Shown one piece after another: positions 53,412 to 61,573 of a stretch of 64,000 nt of DNA. Position 1 is the stretch's first letter. Every line of letters starts with the position of its first letter. The stretch is from Caldithrix sp. (GTDB lineage Bacteria; Zhuqueibacterota; Zhuqueibacteria; Thermofontimicrobiales; Sulfurfontimicrobiaceae). Position numbers and translations under genes: made by a program. The DNA lies in assembly GCA_020722815.1 (NCBI GenBank), contig DYKB01000014.1, forward strand, positions 1 to 64,000. Reading direction: 5' to 3'. The notes under the pieces were generated by a model. The model saw only the letters and a program-made list of their open reading frames with translations. It had not been told where the DNA came from and searched no databases.

Positions 53412-53891
53412 TTACAACGTTAAGTTTCAAAGACTCATAAAATCTGAAATTCTAAAGTCGAAATTAACGATGTTCTCGATTAATGAAGGACCCCCTCCTG
53501 CCTCCCCCAAATTCCAAAATACGGAATTGGGGGGAGATACAGCGCATAGCCGTCAGGTTAAGGCTTTAAATCATTAATAAACAAATGAATAGCCACGAGC
53601 TTTAGCTCGTGGATCATCATGCTCCCCCAATATTAAAGTGGGTTGTAACCCACAGGAGTTTAAAGACTCGGGCTTAAAAGCCCGGTGATTATAGGGCGGC
53701 GTTCATAGAACCACGAACTAAAGCTCTTGGTAATTCAATTATAACTTATTGAAATTCATATTGTTATCACCTTAACCGGACGGCGATGAGATACCGCAGG
53801 GGTCAATTTTTCATTGAAAACGACTTCCGCCAGGAAAAAACAGCTCATTCTCGAATTGTAAATAAATTTATTTTTTAACTTAACGTTGTAA
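53412..53891. mobile_element. MITE-like element with TTACAACGTTAAGTT ends, long copy (480 bp)
   Basis: Perfect 15-bp terminal inverted repeats: TTACAACGTTAAGTT at 53412-53426 and AACTTAACGTTGTAA at 53877-53891. The outer ~110 bp at left and ~80 bp at right match the copy at 60178-60460. The middle carries extra hairpins (53593-53730) absent from that copy. No open frame of note and no clear target duplication. Confidence 0.75.
53593..53730. repeat. Cluster of short perfect hairpins inside the long element
   Basis: CCACGAGC-TTTA-GCTCGTGG (53593-53612), GTGGGTTGTAACCCAC (53638-53653), CGGGCTTAAAAGCCCG (53669-53684) and a decayed CCACGAACTAAAGCTCTTGG (53711-53730). They look like a small insertion nested in the 480-bp element. 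Confidence 0.65.
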
Positions 53892-54057
53892 TATTATATA
53901 CTGCAAAAATTATTCTTTTTTAAGCGGGTATCGAAAAGAAATTTTTTAAATTCAGGGAGGGACGTCCGATGGTTATCAAGAGAAAGTATCAGAAGCCGCT
54001 TTAGGGGTTAATTTTAACGTGGAACGGTGAACTTTGAATGTTGAAACCTTAAACCGT

Positions 54058-57000
54058 TTACATCGAATATTCACGCCAACTTTTAATTTGCATGTCCGAT
54101 AATTGTTTTTTTGTAATTGCCTCAACAAAACGTTGCGCGAGTTGCAAATTTGTAATCAGGGGAACTGCAAAATTTACGGCGGTGCGGCGGATGAGATAAT
54201 CGTTGGTTAATTCTTCTTCCTGATAATTTTTGGGGATATTGATGACCATATCAATTTTTCCATTTTGAATGTAATCAATCGTATTCGGTTCTTGCTTATC
54301 CAGCGGCCAGTGGAGGATAGTTGATTCAATGCCATTCAGACGCATGAATTCTGCAGTACCCTGTGTGGCATAAAATTTAATGCCAAGTTGTTGCAGCAGT
54401 CGGGTACTTTCCAGAAATTCGGCTTTAGATTCTATTGTACCGGTAGAGAGAAGAACCGTTCGAATCGGCAGCTTATAGCCAACGGAAAGGAGTGCCTTTA
54501 AAAATGCCTCTTCAAAATCATCACCCAGACAGGCGACTTCACCGGTAGAAGCCATCTCCACCCCCAGTGTCGGATCCGCCCCCAGAAGTCGGGTAAATGA
54601 AAATTGAGGTGCTTTAACACCAACGTAATCAATCTCAAACAGTGCCGTGGAAATAATTTCGACTGGCTGTTCCATGATGATTTTGGTGGCAATTTCGATA
54701 AAATTGATCTTGAGAATTTTGGAAACAAATGGAAAACTTCGCGAAGCTCTCAGATTACATTCAATCACTTTTACTTCATTTTTTCGGGCCAGAAATTGAA
54801 TATTGAACGGGCCATTGATTTTCAGGGCACGCGCAATCTTTTTGGTAATCCGCTTCACCTGGCGAATGGTTTCCAGGTAAGTGCGTTGGGGCGGAAGAAC
54901 AATTGTTGCATCTCCCGAGTGAACACCGGCGTTTTCAACATGTTCAGAAATGGCATAGACGATTAATTCACCATCCCGGGCGACAGCGTCAATTTCGATT
55001 TCTTTGGCATTTTCTAAAAATTTGCTGATAACAATGGGATGTTCCGGGGAAACCTCAACGGCATTCTTTAAAAATTTGATCAATTCATCATCGGTGGATG
55101 AAACTCCCATGGCCGCACCACTCAGCACATACGACGGGCGAACCAGTACCGGATAGTGTACTTTTTTGGCAAATTCGGTGGCTTCTTCCATCGAGGTGAG
55201 TTCTTTCCATTCAGGCTGGTCGATTTCCAGCCGATCCAATAGCGCGGAAAATTTATGCCGGTCCTCGGCACTGTCAATACTTTCTGGTGAGGTTCCGAAA
55301 ATTTTTATCCCGGCACGGTGACATTTCATCGCCAGATTATTGGGAATTTGCCCGCCCATGGAAACAATGACACCCAATGGCTTCTGCTTTTCGTAAATAT
55401 CCAGAACAGTTTCGAGACTAATTTCATCGAAAAATAATTTATCGCATTCATCGTAATCGGTACTCACGGTCTCGGGATTGTAATTCAACATGACCGTGTG
55501 ATAGCCTGAATCTTTTAATGTTTTCACCGCATTGACACAACACCAGTCAAATTCCACCGAACTTCCAATCCGATAAACACCTGAACCGAGTACAATGACC
55601 GCATTGTCTTCCCTAAAATCGATATCATCTTCCATCCCATTATAACTGAAATATAAATAATTCGTCTGGGCCGGATATTCTGCGGCCAGCGTATCGATTT
55701 GGCGGACGAAAGGCATTATATTGGACTCTTTTCTGAGCTGGCGGATTTCTAACTCGGTTTTCTTCAAACCCCGTCCAATCTGGAGATCGGAAAAACCAGC
55801 TTGTTTTGCGTGCCGCAGCAATTCGGGAGAGATCCCCTTTGTAGCAGATTCCAAAATTTCCTTTTCGATTTGAACGATATTTTGAATTTTGTAGAGAAAC
55901 CAGCGATCAATCCGGGAAAGCTCATGAATTCGTTCAACCGAAAATCCAGCCTTTAAAGCTTGAGGAATGGCAAAAATTCGCTGCTCCGTTGGCCGGGAGA
56001 GCTCGTCTTCCAGATTTTCGCAGTGGAAATTATGATTGAGTACCAGGCCATCGACACCAAGTCCCAGCATGCGGAGTGCTTTTTGCAGGGCTTCTTCAAA
56101 TTTGCGGCCTATTGCCATGGCTTCACCAACTGATTTCATCGCCGAGCCAATCTGGCGCGAGACTTTTTTAAATTTTTTCAGATCCCAGCGCGGGATTTTA
56201 ATGACGATATAATCGAGTGCCGGCTCAAAACAGGCGCTGGTTACCTGGGTGACTGAATTGGGAAGTTGATGTAAACCATATCCCAATGCCAATTTAGCCG
56301 CAATAAAGGCGAGTGGATAACCAGTCGCTTTGGAAGCCAGTGCCGAACTACGGGAAAGTCGGGCATTGACTTCGATAATGCGATAATCCTCAGCTTCAGG
56401 ACTTAAGGCATACTGAATATTACATTCTCCAACAATGCCGAGATGGCGAATCACTTTGATTGCCACTTCACGCAGCAGATGGTATTCCCGATTGTTGAGC
56501 GTCTGACTTGGGGCAACCACAATGCTTTCGCCGGTATGAATGCCCATGGGGTCAAAATTTTCCATATTACAAACCGTAATGCAATTATCGAATCGATCCC
56601 GCATGACTTCATATTCCACCTCTTTCCAGCCACCGAGATATTCTTCAACCAAAATTTGTGGCGTATAAGAAAGCGCCTGACGGGCGCGTTCTACCAATTC
56701 CTTTTCGTCCCGACAGACCCCGGAACCCAGTCCGCCCAGTGCATAAGCAATTCGTATCATCACCGGGTAGCCAATCTGCTGCGCAATTTTCCGTGCCGCA
56801 TCGACGGTGGTTACAGCCTGGCTTATCGGTACTTTTACCCCAATTTCATTCAATTTTTTGACAAAAAGATCGCGATCTTCAGTGTTGCGAATAGCTTCAA
56901 TTGGCGTTCCGAGTACTTTGACCTGGTATTTTTCCAAAATTTTCTTTTCGGCCAGTTCCAGACCACAGTTTAAAGCAGTTTGACCACCAAATCCCAGCAA

Positions 57001-57252
57001 AATTGCATCCGGTTGCTCTTTTTTGATCACTTCTTCAACGAAATGGGCATTTACCGGTAAAAAATAAATTTCATCCGCCAGATGATCGGAAGTTTGAATC
57101 GTGGCGATATTGGGATTTACCAGAATGGTTTTAATCCCTTCTTCTTTAAGCGCTTTAATTGCCTGGCTACCGGAGTAATCGAATTCACCGGCTTCACCAA
57201 TTTTCAATGCCGCACTTCCCAGAACTAATACCTTGCGAATTGGTTTTTCCAT
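54058..57252 (-). CDS. carB: Carbamoyl-phosphate synthase large subunit
   Basis: 1064 aa. Makes carbamoyl phosphate from bicarbonate, ATP and ammonia delivered by CarA, for pyrimidine and arginine synthesis. Two homologous ATP-grasp halves (~1-540 and ~550-930) and a C-terminal MGS-like allosteric domain (~935-1064, LLSTGTIESKAEFLESTRLLQQLGIKFYATQGT). The N-terminus VLVLGSAALKIGEAGEFDYSG is the form shared by Bacteroidota and eukaryotic CAD and differs from the E. coli form. Length is normal. Third gene of lysC-carA-carB. Confidence 0.97.
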   Translation of the reverse strand: MEKPIRKVLVLGSAALKIGEAGEFDYSGSQAIKALKEEGIKTILVNPNIATIQTSDHLADEIYFLPVNAHFVEEVIKKEQPDAILLGFGGQTALNCGLELAEKKILEKYQVKVLGTPIEAIRNTEDRDLFVKKLNEIGVKVPISQAVTTVDAARKIAQQIGYPVMIRIAYALGGLGSGVCRDEKELVERARQALSYTPQILVEEYLGGWKEVEYEVMRDRFDNCITVCNMENFDPMGIHTGESIVVAPSQTLNNREYHLLREVAIKVIRHLGIVGECNIQYALSPEAEDYRIIEVNARLSRSSALASKATGYPLAFIAAKLALGYGLHQLPNSVTQVTSACFEPALDYIVIKIPRWDLKKFKKVSRQIGSAMKSVGEAMAIGRKFEEALQKALRMLGLGVDGLVLNHNFHCENLEDELSRPTEQRIFAIPQALKAGFSVERIHELSRIDRWFLYKIQNIVQIEKEILESATKGISPELLRHAKQAGFSDLQIGRGLKKTELEIRQLRKESNIMPFVRQIDTLAAEYPAQTNYLYFSYNGMEDDIDFREDNAVIVLGSGVYRIGSSVEFDWCCVNAVKTLKDSGYHTVMLNYNPETVSTDYDECDKLFFDEISLETVLDIYEKQKPLGVIVSMGGQIPNNLAMKCHRAGIKIFGTSPESIDSAEDRHKFSALLDRLEIDQPEWKELTSMEEATEFAKKVHYPVLVRPSYVLSGAAMGVSSTDDELIKFLKNAVEVSPEHPIVISKFLENAKEIEIDAVARDGELIVYAISEHVENAGVHSGDATIVLPPQRTYLETIRQVKRITKKIARALKINGPFNIQFLARKNEVKVIECNLRASRSFPFVSKILKINFIEIATKIIMEQPVEIISTALFEIDYVGVKAPQFSFTRLLGADPTLGVEMASTGEVACLGDDFEEAFLKALLSVGYKLPIRTVLLSTGTIESKAEFLESTRLLQQLGIKFYATQGTAEFMRLNGIESTILHWPLDKQEPNTIDYIQNGKIDMVINIPKNYQEEELTNDYLIRRTAVNFAVPLITNLQLAQRFVEAITKKQLSDMQIKSWREYSM

Positions 57253-57324
57253 TTTTATTGATATCCTTTATCTTCGATATGCAAAATTGACAGTTTAATT
57301 TTCATCATTCGTTTTAAATCACTT

Positions 57325-58395
57325 TTACGGCAGCATGTCTACAAAGTTATCAAATAAAAATCCAGCATCAACCGGTCCTGGCGTAGCCTCTGGATGGAAT
57401 TGGACACTCATGTAGGGAAGCGTTTGATGCCGAATTCCTTCATTGGTACCATCATTGGCATTAACGAACCAGGGTTTCCAGCCTTCTGGTAGCGTCGAAC
57501 TATCCACGGCGTAGCCATGATTTTGTGAGGTGATATAGCAGCGATTGGTCCCCAGCTCCAGACAGGGTTGATTTTGACTGCGATGCCCAAATTTTAATTT
57601 ATACGTATTCGCGCCCGCAGCTAATGCCAGAATATGATTCCCCAGACAAATGCCAAAAATAGGCTTGTTAAATTGAAATGCCCGGCGAACGTTTAAAATG
57701 GTCGTTCGGTTCATTTTGGGATCACCTGGCCCATTGGAAATCATGATGCCGTCGAATTCTTCATGACTGAAATCATAATTCCAGGGAACGCGCTTCACTC
57801 GCAGGCCACGTTTAATTAAACTCGCTACAATTTGGGTTTTACAGCCACAATCGATTAAAATAACTTTTTTACGGCCGGTACCATATTCTATAGGTTCAGA
57901 GAGGCTGACCTGCGAGACCAGATTGTCCTGATTGGGATTATAAAGTTCAATATCATCCGCATCAATCAAGAGCTTTCCGAGCATGGTACCGGCATGGCGT
58001 AGTTTTTTCGTTAACGCACGGGTATCGATACCATAGAGTGCCGGGATTTGATATGCTTTTAGCCAATTATCCAGACTTCGATTGGCATTCCAATGGCTAT
58101 AATTTTCTGAAACCGCTGAAACCAGTAAGCCGGAAATTTGAATTTTGTCAGATTCGAAACTGAGGTTTAGTTTATCTTCAATCATATCGGTTGGAACACC
58201 ATAGTTTCCAATTAATGGATAGGTCATGGTTAAAATTTGGCCTTTATAAGAGGGATCGGTAAATGATTCAGGATACCCCATCATCCCGGTGTTGAAGACA
58301 ACTTCACCCGAAATGGAGGTTGGCGCGCCAAAAACATATCCTGGATAAATTGATCCATCCTCTAATAGAAGTTTTCCTGTTTTTTTCCCTGTCAT
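57325..58395 (-). CDS. carA: Carbamoyl-phosphate synthase small subunit (glutamine amidotransferase)
   Basis: 356 aa from the ATG at 58395, 7 bp after the lysC stop; the frame extends 35 codons upstream into lysC but without family match. It hydrolyses glutamine and channels ammonia to CarB. Class I amidotransferase triad: Cys in FGICLGNH, His and Glu in QFHPEATPGP. The N-terminal GEVVFNTGMMGYPESFTDPSYKGQIL with TYPLIGNYGVP is of the CAD-like type, matching CarB. The usual GICLGHQ reads GICLGNH here. Cytoplasmic heterodimer with CarB. Confidence 0.95.
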   Translation of the reverse strand: MTGKKTGKLLLEDGSIYPGYVFGAPTSISGEVVFNTGMMGYPESFTDPSYKGQILTMTYPLIGNYGVPTDMIEDKLNLSFESDKIQISGLLVSAVSENYSHWNANRSLDNWLKAYQIPALYGIDTRALTKKLRHAGTMLGKLLIDADDIELYNPNQDNLVSQVSLSEPIEYGTGRKKVILIDCGCKTQIVASLIKRGLRVKRVPWNYDFSHEEFDGIMISNGPGDPKMNRTTILNVRRAFQFNKPIFGICLGNHILALAAGANTYKLKFGHRSQNQPCLELGTNRCYITSQNHGYAVDSSTLPEGWKPWFVNANDGTNEGIRHQTLPYMSVQFHPEATPGPVDAGFLFDNFVDMLP

Positions 58396-58402
58396 CGGAA
58401 TA

Positions 58403-59782
58403 TTATCCTTTATTATTAAAAAATTCATCATGAATTGATTTAACAGTTTTTTCCAGTTCAGGTCGATTAACAATGAAGTAGAACGCCACCCTGGAGGCAC
58501 CGGACGAAATCATCTCGATGTTTGTCCCCAGCTTTGCGACTGTTGAAAACACCCGGGCGGCAAGGCCGGACGTTTCCGCCAAGCCCTCGCCGACAACGGC
58601 GATCAATGCAATATTATCGACCGGCTCGATTTTATCTACAAAATCGAGGTTCAATTGCGTAAGCTGCTCAAAACCCTCGTTGAGGTCTTTTCGATCAATG
58701 AGAAGATTGATACTGGTTTGAGAAGTAATGACTGATTTGATATTAATTGTGCAATCACTCAGCGCCGTGACCAGCTCTTTCAATAAACCCACCTGATAAC
58801 CCACGCTGGCACCATAAATACGCAGCACGGCAATTTCTTTATCATACGTAACACTTTTGATAACCTGCTTATGCGTAAATCGTTCCGGACCAATGACGGT
58901 CCCTTCACATTCAGTTTTAAAGGTATTTTTAATGATCAATGGAATTTTTTTCACCATCAGCGGCTCAACTGTTCGCGGATGTAGAATTTTTGCCCCGAAG
59001 TAGGCTAACTCCGCTGCTTCTTCATACGAAAGGTACTCCAGCAGATGTCCATCCTGCGTGATTTCGGGAGCGGTGCTTAAAAAACCATCCACATCTTTCC
59101 AAACTTCCATTTGAGTCGTTTTCATGGCATCGGCAACGACGGCGGCGCTATAATCAGTTCCGCCGCGGCCGAATGTAATTGGTAGATTTTTCGCGGTACG
59201 GCCAAAAAAGCCGGTAATAACCGGAATGACACCATTTTGAATGAGTGGATCGAGGTGTTTCGGTAAAAGGCATTGGATTTGTTCCAGATCCGCGGTTCCC
59301 AATCCCCAGGAACCATGCGCGACGATATCAATTTCATCGGCAAATAGCGCTTTGGCAGGGCAGGAGATGGTATTTAATCGGCCCGCCAGCAGATGAACGG
59401 CCATTCGTTCGCCAAAAGTCAGGACGAGATCGCGCGTTCGGGGGGTGCATTCACCTGTATAGGCGATTCCATAAAGTAAGCGTTCGAGCCGTGAAAGCAG
59501 TATCTCGATTTGTTCCTGCGTTTCGGTGCGGATGGGGGGTGAAGAAATCGCTTCAGCCACTATTTTGCGATGGAGTGCCGCCAGTTGGTTGATGTTTTCA
59601 ACGATTGAGCTTTCATTGACAAGTGCCTGATTGGTGGCGCGAACCAGTGTATCCGTCACGCCTGATACGGCGGACAGTACGATTATTGGCTGTTCCGGGA
59701 TTCGCTTTTTAATTATTTTTGAAATTTGCTTGAGTGATTTTTCGTCTTTCAGTGAGGCCCCGCCAAACTTCATTACGACCAT
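58403..59782 (-). CDS. lysC: Aspartate kinase
   Basis: 459 aa. Phosphorylates aspartate, the entry to Lys, Thr, Met and Ile synthesis. N-terminal KFGGASLKD (ATP site), VLSAVSGVTDTL, FGRGGTDYSAAVVADAM (substrate loop), and two C-terminal ACT domains (~315-455, VGYQVGLLKELVTALSD; ALIAVVGEGLAETSGLAARVFSTV) for feedback control. No homoserine dehydrogenase is fused. It heads an operon with carA and carB, an unusual pairing that joins two uses of aspartate. A long leader with a terminator and a possible leader peptide lies upstream, suggesting attenuation. Confidence 0.95.
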   Translation of the reverse strand: MVVMKFGGASLKDEKSLKQISKIIKKRIPEQPIIVLSAVSGVTDTLVRATNQALVNESSIVENINQLAALHRKIVAEAISSPPIRTETQEQIEILLSRLERLLYGIAYTGECTPRTRDLVLTFGERMAVHLLAGRLNTISCPAKALFADEIDIVAHGSWGLGTADLEQIQCLLPKHLDPLIQNGVIPVITGFFGRTAKNLPITFGRGGTDYSAAVVADAMKTTQMEVWKDVDGFLSTAPEITQDGHLLEYLSYEEAAELAYFGAKILHPRTVEPLMVKKIPLIIKNTFKTECEGTVIGPERFTHKQVIKSVTYDKEIAVLRIYGASVGYQVGLLKELVTALSDCTINIKSVITSQTSINLLIDRKDLNEGFEQLTQLNLDFVDKIEPVDNIALIAVVGEGLAETSGLAARVFSTVAKLGTNIEMISSGASRVAFYFIVNRPELEKTVKSIHDEFFNNKG

Positions 59783-59832
59783 ACAGTTTTCATCCTTTTA
59801 TTAACATTATTTCAATTCTATTTAAAGCTAAA

Positions 59833-59870
59833 AAAAAGCCCACTATGAAAAAATAAATAGTGGGCTTTTT
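59833..59870 (-). terminator. Terminator hairpin in the lysC leader
   Basis: 14-bp perfect stem AAAAAGCCCACTAT / ATAGTGGGCTTTTT, 10-base loop, with a T run on the minus strand. It lies between the leader promoter (60078-60106) and the lysC start, so it would stop transcription before the operon unless prevented: an attenuator layout. Confidence 0.85.
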
Positions 59871-59917
59871 GACTCAGGATAACTTAGAATTATTATTAAG
59901 GGATCTTGAAAAGTCAT
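59843..59917 (-). CDS. Possible leader peptide of the lysC operon (24 aa)
   Basis: ATG at 59917 with GAGGA 7 bp upstream; 24 codons including three Ile codons in a row (ATA ATA ATT) flanked by Leu codons; stop TAG inside the terminator stem. Ile is an end product of the pathway that aspartate kinase starts. This resembles amino-acid attenuation peptides such as thrL, which carries Thr and Ile runs. Too short to prove from sequence. Confidence 0.4.
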   Translation of the reverse strand: MTFQDPLIIILSYPESKSPLFIFS

Positions 59918-59932
59918 GGTAATTCCTCAGAA

Positions 59933-59999
59933 AGCACTTCTCCCGCTAAAAGCTCACACCAATCGCCAGGCATTTCCATTTGCATTTTTAAGAAGTGCT
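59933..59999 (-). ncRNA. Structured 5' leader RNA upstream of lysC
   Basis: A perfect 9-bp stem (AGCACTTCT 59991-59999 on the RNA strand, pairing with AGAAGTGCT at 59933-59941) closes a 49-base region with CCTGGCGATTGG and GAGCTTTTAGC. It does not look like the lysine or SAM riboswitches I know. It directly precedes the possible leader peptide and the terminator. Confidence 0.45.
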
Positions 60000-60077
60000 G
60001 ATTTATCATGTTCCAGTAGTATGCTATAGGTTAACAGAATTATCGAATATTTATACAACCAATTGAATAATATTTCA

Positions 60078-60106
60078 AATATAAATAAATTTTATATAAA
60101 AGTCAA
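60078..60106 (-). promoter_or_regulatory. Promoter of the lysC-carA-carB leader
   Basis: Minus strand: TTGACT (60101-60106), 17 bp, TATATT (60078-60083). This gives a leader of about 290 bases before the lysC ATG. Confidence 0.65.
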
Positions 60107-60177
60107 GAGTTAAATATTACAAAGATGATAAAATGCAGGTTTTTTTATTAGCTCAATTTGTGAGTGTTTTCCTAGTA

Positions 60178-60460
60178 TTACAACGTTAAGTTTAAAAGAC
60201 TCATAAAACCTGAAATTCTAAAGTCGAAATTAGCGACGGTCTCGATTAATGAAGGACCCCCTCCTGACTCCCCCAAATTCCAAAAAACGGAATTTGGGGG
60301 GAGAGACCCCCTCTGTATCTCCCCCATTTTCGCTTTTTGAAAACTGAAAGATACAGCGGGGGTCAATTTTTCCTTGAAAACGACTTCCGCCGAGACAAAA
60401 CGGTTCATTCTAGAATTGTAAATAAATTTATTCTTTAACTTTATTAACTTAACGTTGTAA
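60178..60460. mobile_element. MITE-like element with TTACAACGTTAAGTT ends, short copy (283 bp)
   Basis: The same 15-bp terminal inverted repeats as the 480-bp copy (60178-60192 and 60446-60460). The inner sequence has a CCCCCAAATTCC / GGAATTTGGGGG hairpin and a GGGGGTCAATTTTTCCTTG block, both also in the long copy. No open frame I believe in and no clear target duplication. Confidence 0.75.
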
Positions 60461-60554
60461 GAATATCCAATTATAGGATGATACGGCCTGGTTTGTATCC
60501 GGTTTATGGTTAATAGTTCCCGGTTAAAGAATTATACCGTTACTATTTTTTTCA

Positions 60555-60583
60555 TTGATAAATGTCGTTTCTTTTCATATATT
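60555..60583 (+). promoter_or_regulatory. Promoter of the third receiver-DUF4388 gene
   Basis: TTGATA at 60555-60560, 17 bp, TATATT at 60578-60583, 60 bp before the GTG start. Confidence 0.6.
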
Positions 60584-60642
60584 AACCTCTCGTTATTCAT
60601 ATAGTGGGCTCATAATGAAGAATTAAATCGAGGTAAAATTCG

Positions 60643-61407
60643 GTGAGGCCAGAATTAGTTATTATAGCCATGAAAAATCCCATTCAATCGGGAACGATGG
60701 TTATCTATCTACAGGATAATGGGTATAAGACGCGTGAATGCAATAATGGTAAAAAAGCATTAGCGCTTGTTGATTCACTGATACCGACTCTTATCCTGTC
60801 TGAATTAACATTAACCGATATGAATGGAATTGAACTCTGCTGGCGCATCCGTAAAACATCTCAACATCCGAATATTCCTTTTATTTTACTTCTTGAAAAT
60901 GATGATACCGAAATTCGTATTAACGGATTACGAAGTGGGGTGGATGCATTTATTTTAAAAAATGCGTCCCGTCGTGAAATTTTGACAAATATTGAGGCTA
61001 TTTTGAATCGTCATAAAAACCACCGTCGTCAATCGGGTGCTAAAGCACCATCTCTTTCCGCTAAAATGCCAGATTTTACATTGATTGAAATTTTGCAGAT
61101 TTTAAATTTAACGCATAAAACAGGTACTCTTAAAATTTTGAGCGATGAAGGAATCGGAGAAATTGGCATTCGGGATGGAAATTTACTCTGGGCTGAATCA
61201 CCATTGAAGAGTGAAGGTGAGGCAGCAATTGCTGAATTAGTCCTGCTTGATAACACCATTTTTGAGTTCGATGCCAATCGTGTTCAGGCCAAAACGAACA
61301 TTCAACGCCCGACAATGGAGATTATCCTGACCTGCTGCTCACTCCTGGATGAAAAACATTTGGCGATAGAAAAAACGCCTGCTTCTTCCGGGGAAAATGG
61401 TCTATGA
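60643..61407 (+). CDS. Receiver-like / DUF4388 (PATAN) protein, short form
   Basis: 254 aa, GTG start with GAGG upstream. The receiver domain (~3-122) is the most degenerate of the three in the window: the acceptor site is Glu54 (LSELTLTDMNG), the acidic pocket is lost (IIAMKNP), the Thr/Ser position is Leu, and only the Lys (FILKN) remains. DUF4388/PATAN covers ~140-235 (MPDFTLIEILQILNLTHKTG; GEIGIRDGNLLWAESP). No other domain. Cytoplasmic. It overlaps the next small gene by 4 bp (ATGA). Such proteins probably pass signals by protein contacts; phosphorylation is very unlikely. Confidence 0.83.
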   Translation: MRPELVIIAMKNPIQSGTMVIYLQDNGYKTRECNNGKKALALVDSLIPTLILSELTLTDMNGIELCWRIRKTSQHPNIPFILLLENDDTEIRINGLRSGVDAFILKNASRREILTNIEAILNRHKNHRRQSGAKAPSLSAKMPDFTLIEILQILNLTHKTGTLKILSDEGIGEIGIRDGNLLWAESPLKSEGEAAIAELVLLDNTIFEFDANRVQAKTNIQRPTMEIILTCCSLLDEKHLAIEKTPASSGENGL

Positions 61408-61562
61408 AAACCTGGTATAAGGTCATTTTTGCCCGAATTTTATCACCACGATATAAATTTTTAAATTTTGAACAGGATTTGGGGCAATTGGCCTTAAAAA
61501 TTGCCAAATCTTCTTATATTCCCGACCATCTTTTAAAAAAGTATCGTATTAAACTAAAATGA
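61404..61562 (+). CDS. Small protein of 52 aa, operon-linked
   Basis: 52 codons from ATG 61404, which overlaps the stop of the receiver-DUF4388 gene (ATGA), to TGA 61560-61562, next to the ribosome-binding site of the epimerase gene. The product is basic (many Lys/Arg) with an aromatic N-terminus (KTWYKVIFARILSPRYKFL) and a helical middle. No signal peptide, no recognised family. The tight fit between two genes on both sides is the main evidence that it is real. Confidence 0.5.
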   Translation: MKTWYKVIFARILSPRYKFLNFEQDLGQLALKIAKSSYIPDHLLKKYRIKLK

Positions 61563-61573
61563 GGGAGGTCGTC

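Noticed and set aside
60178..60408. 76-codon minus-strand frame in the short TTACAACG element
   Set aside because: It lies fully inside the repeat, is not kept in the long copy and has no recognisable domain, so it is not a transposase.
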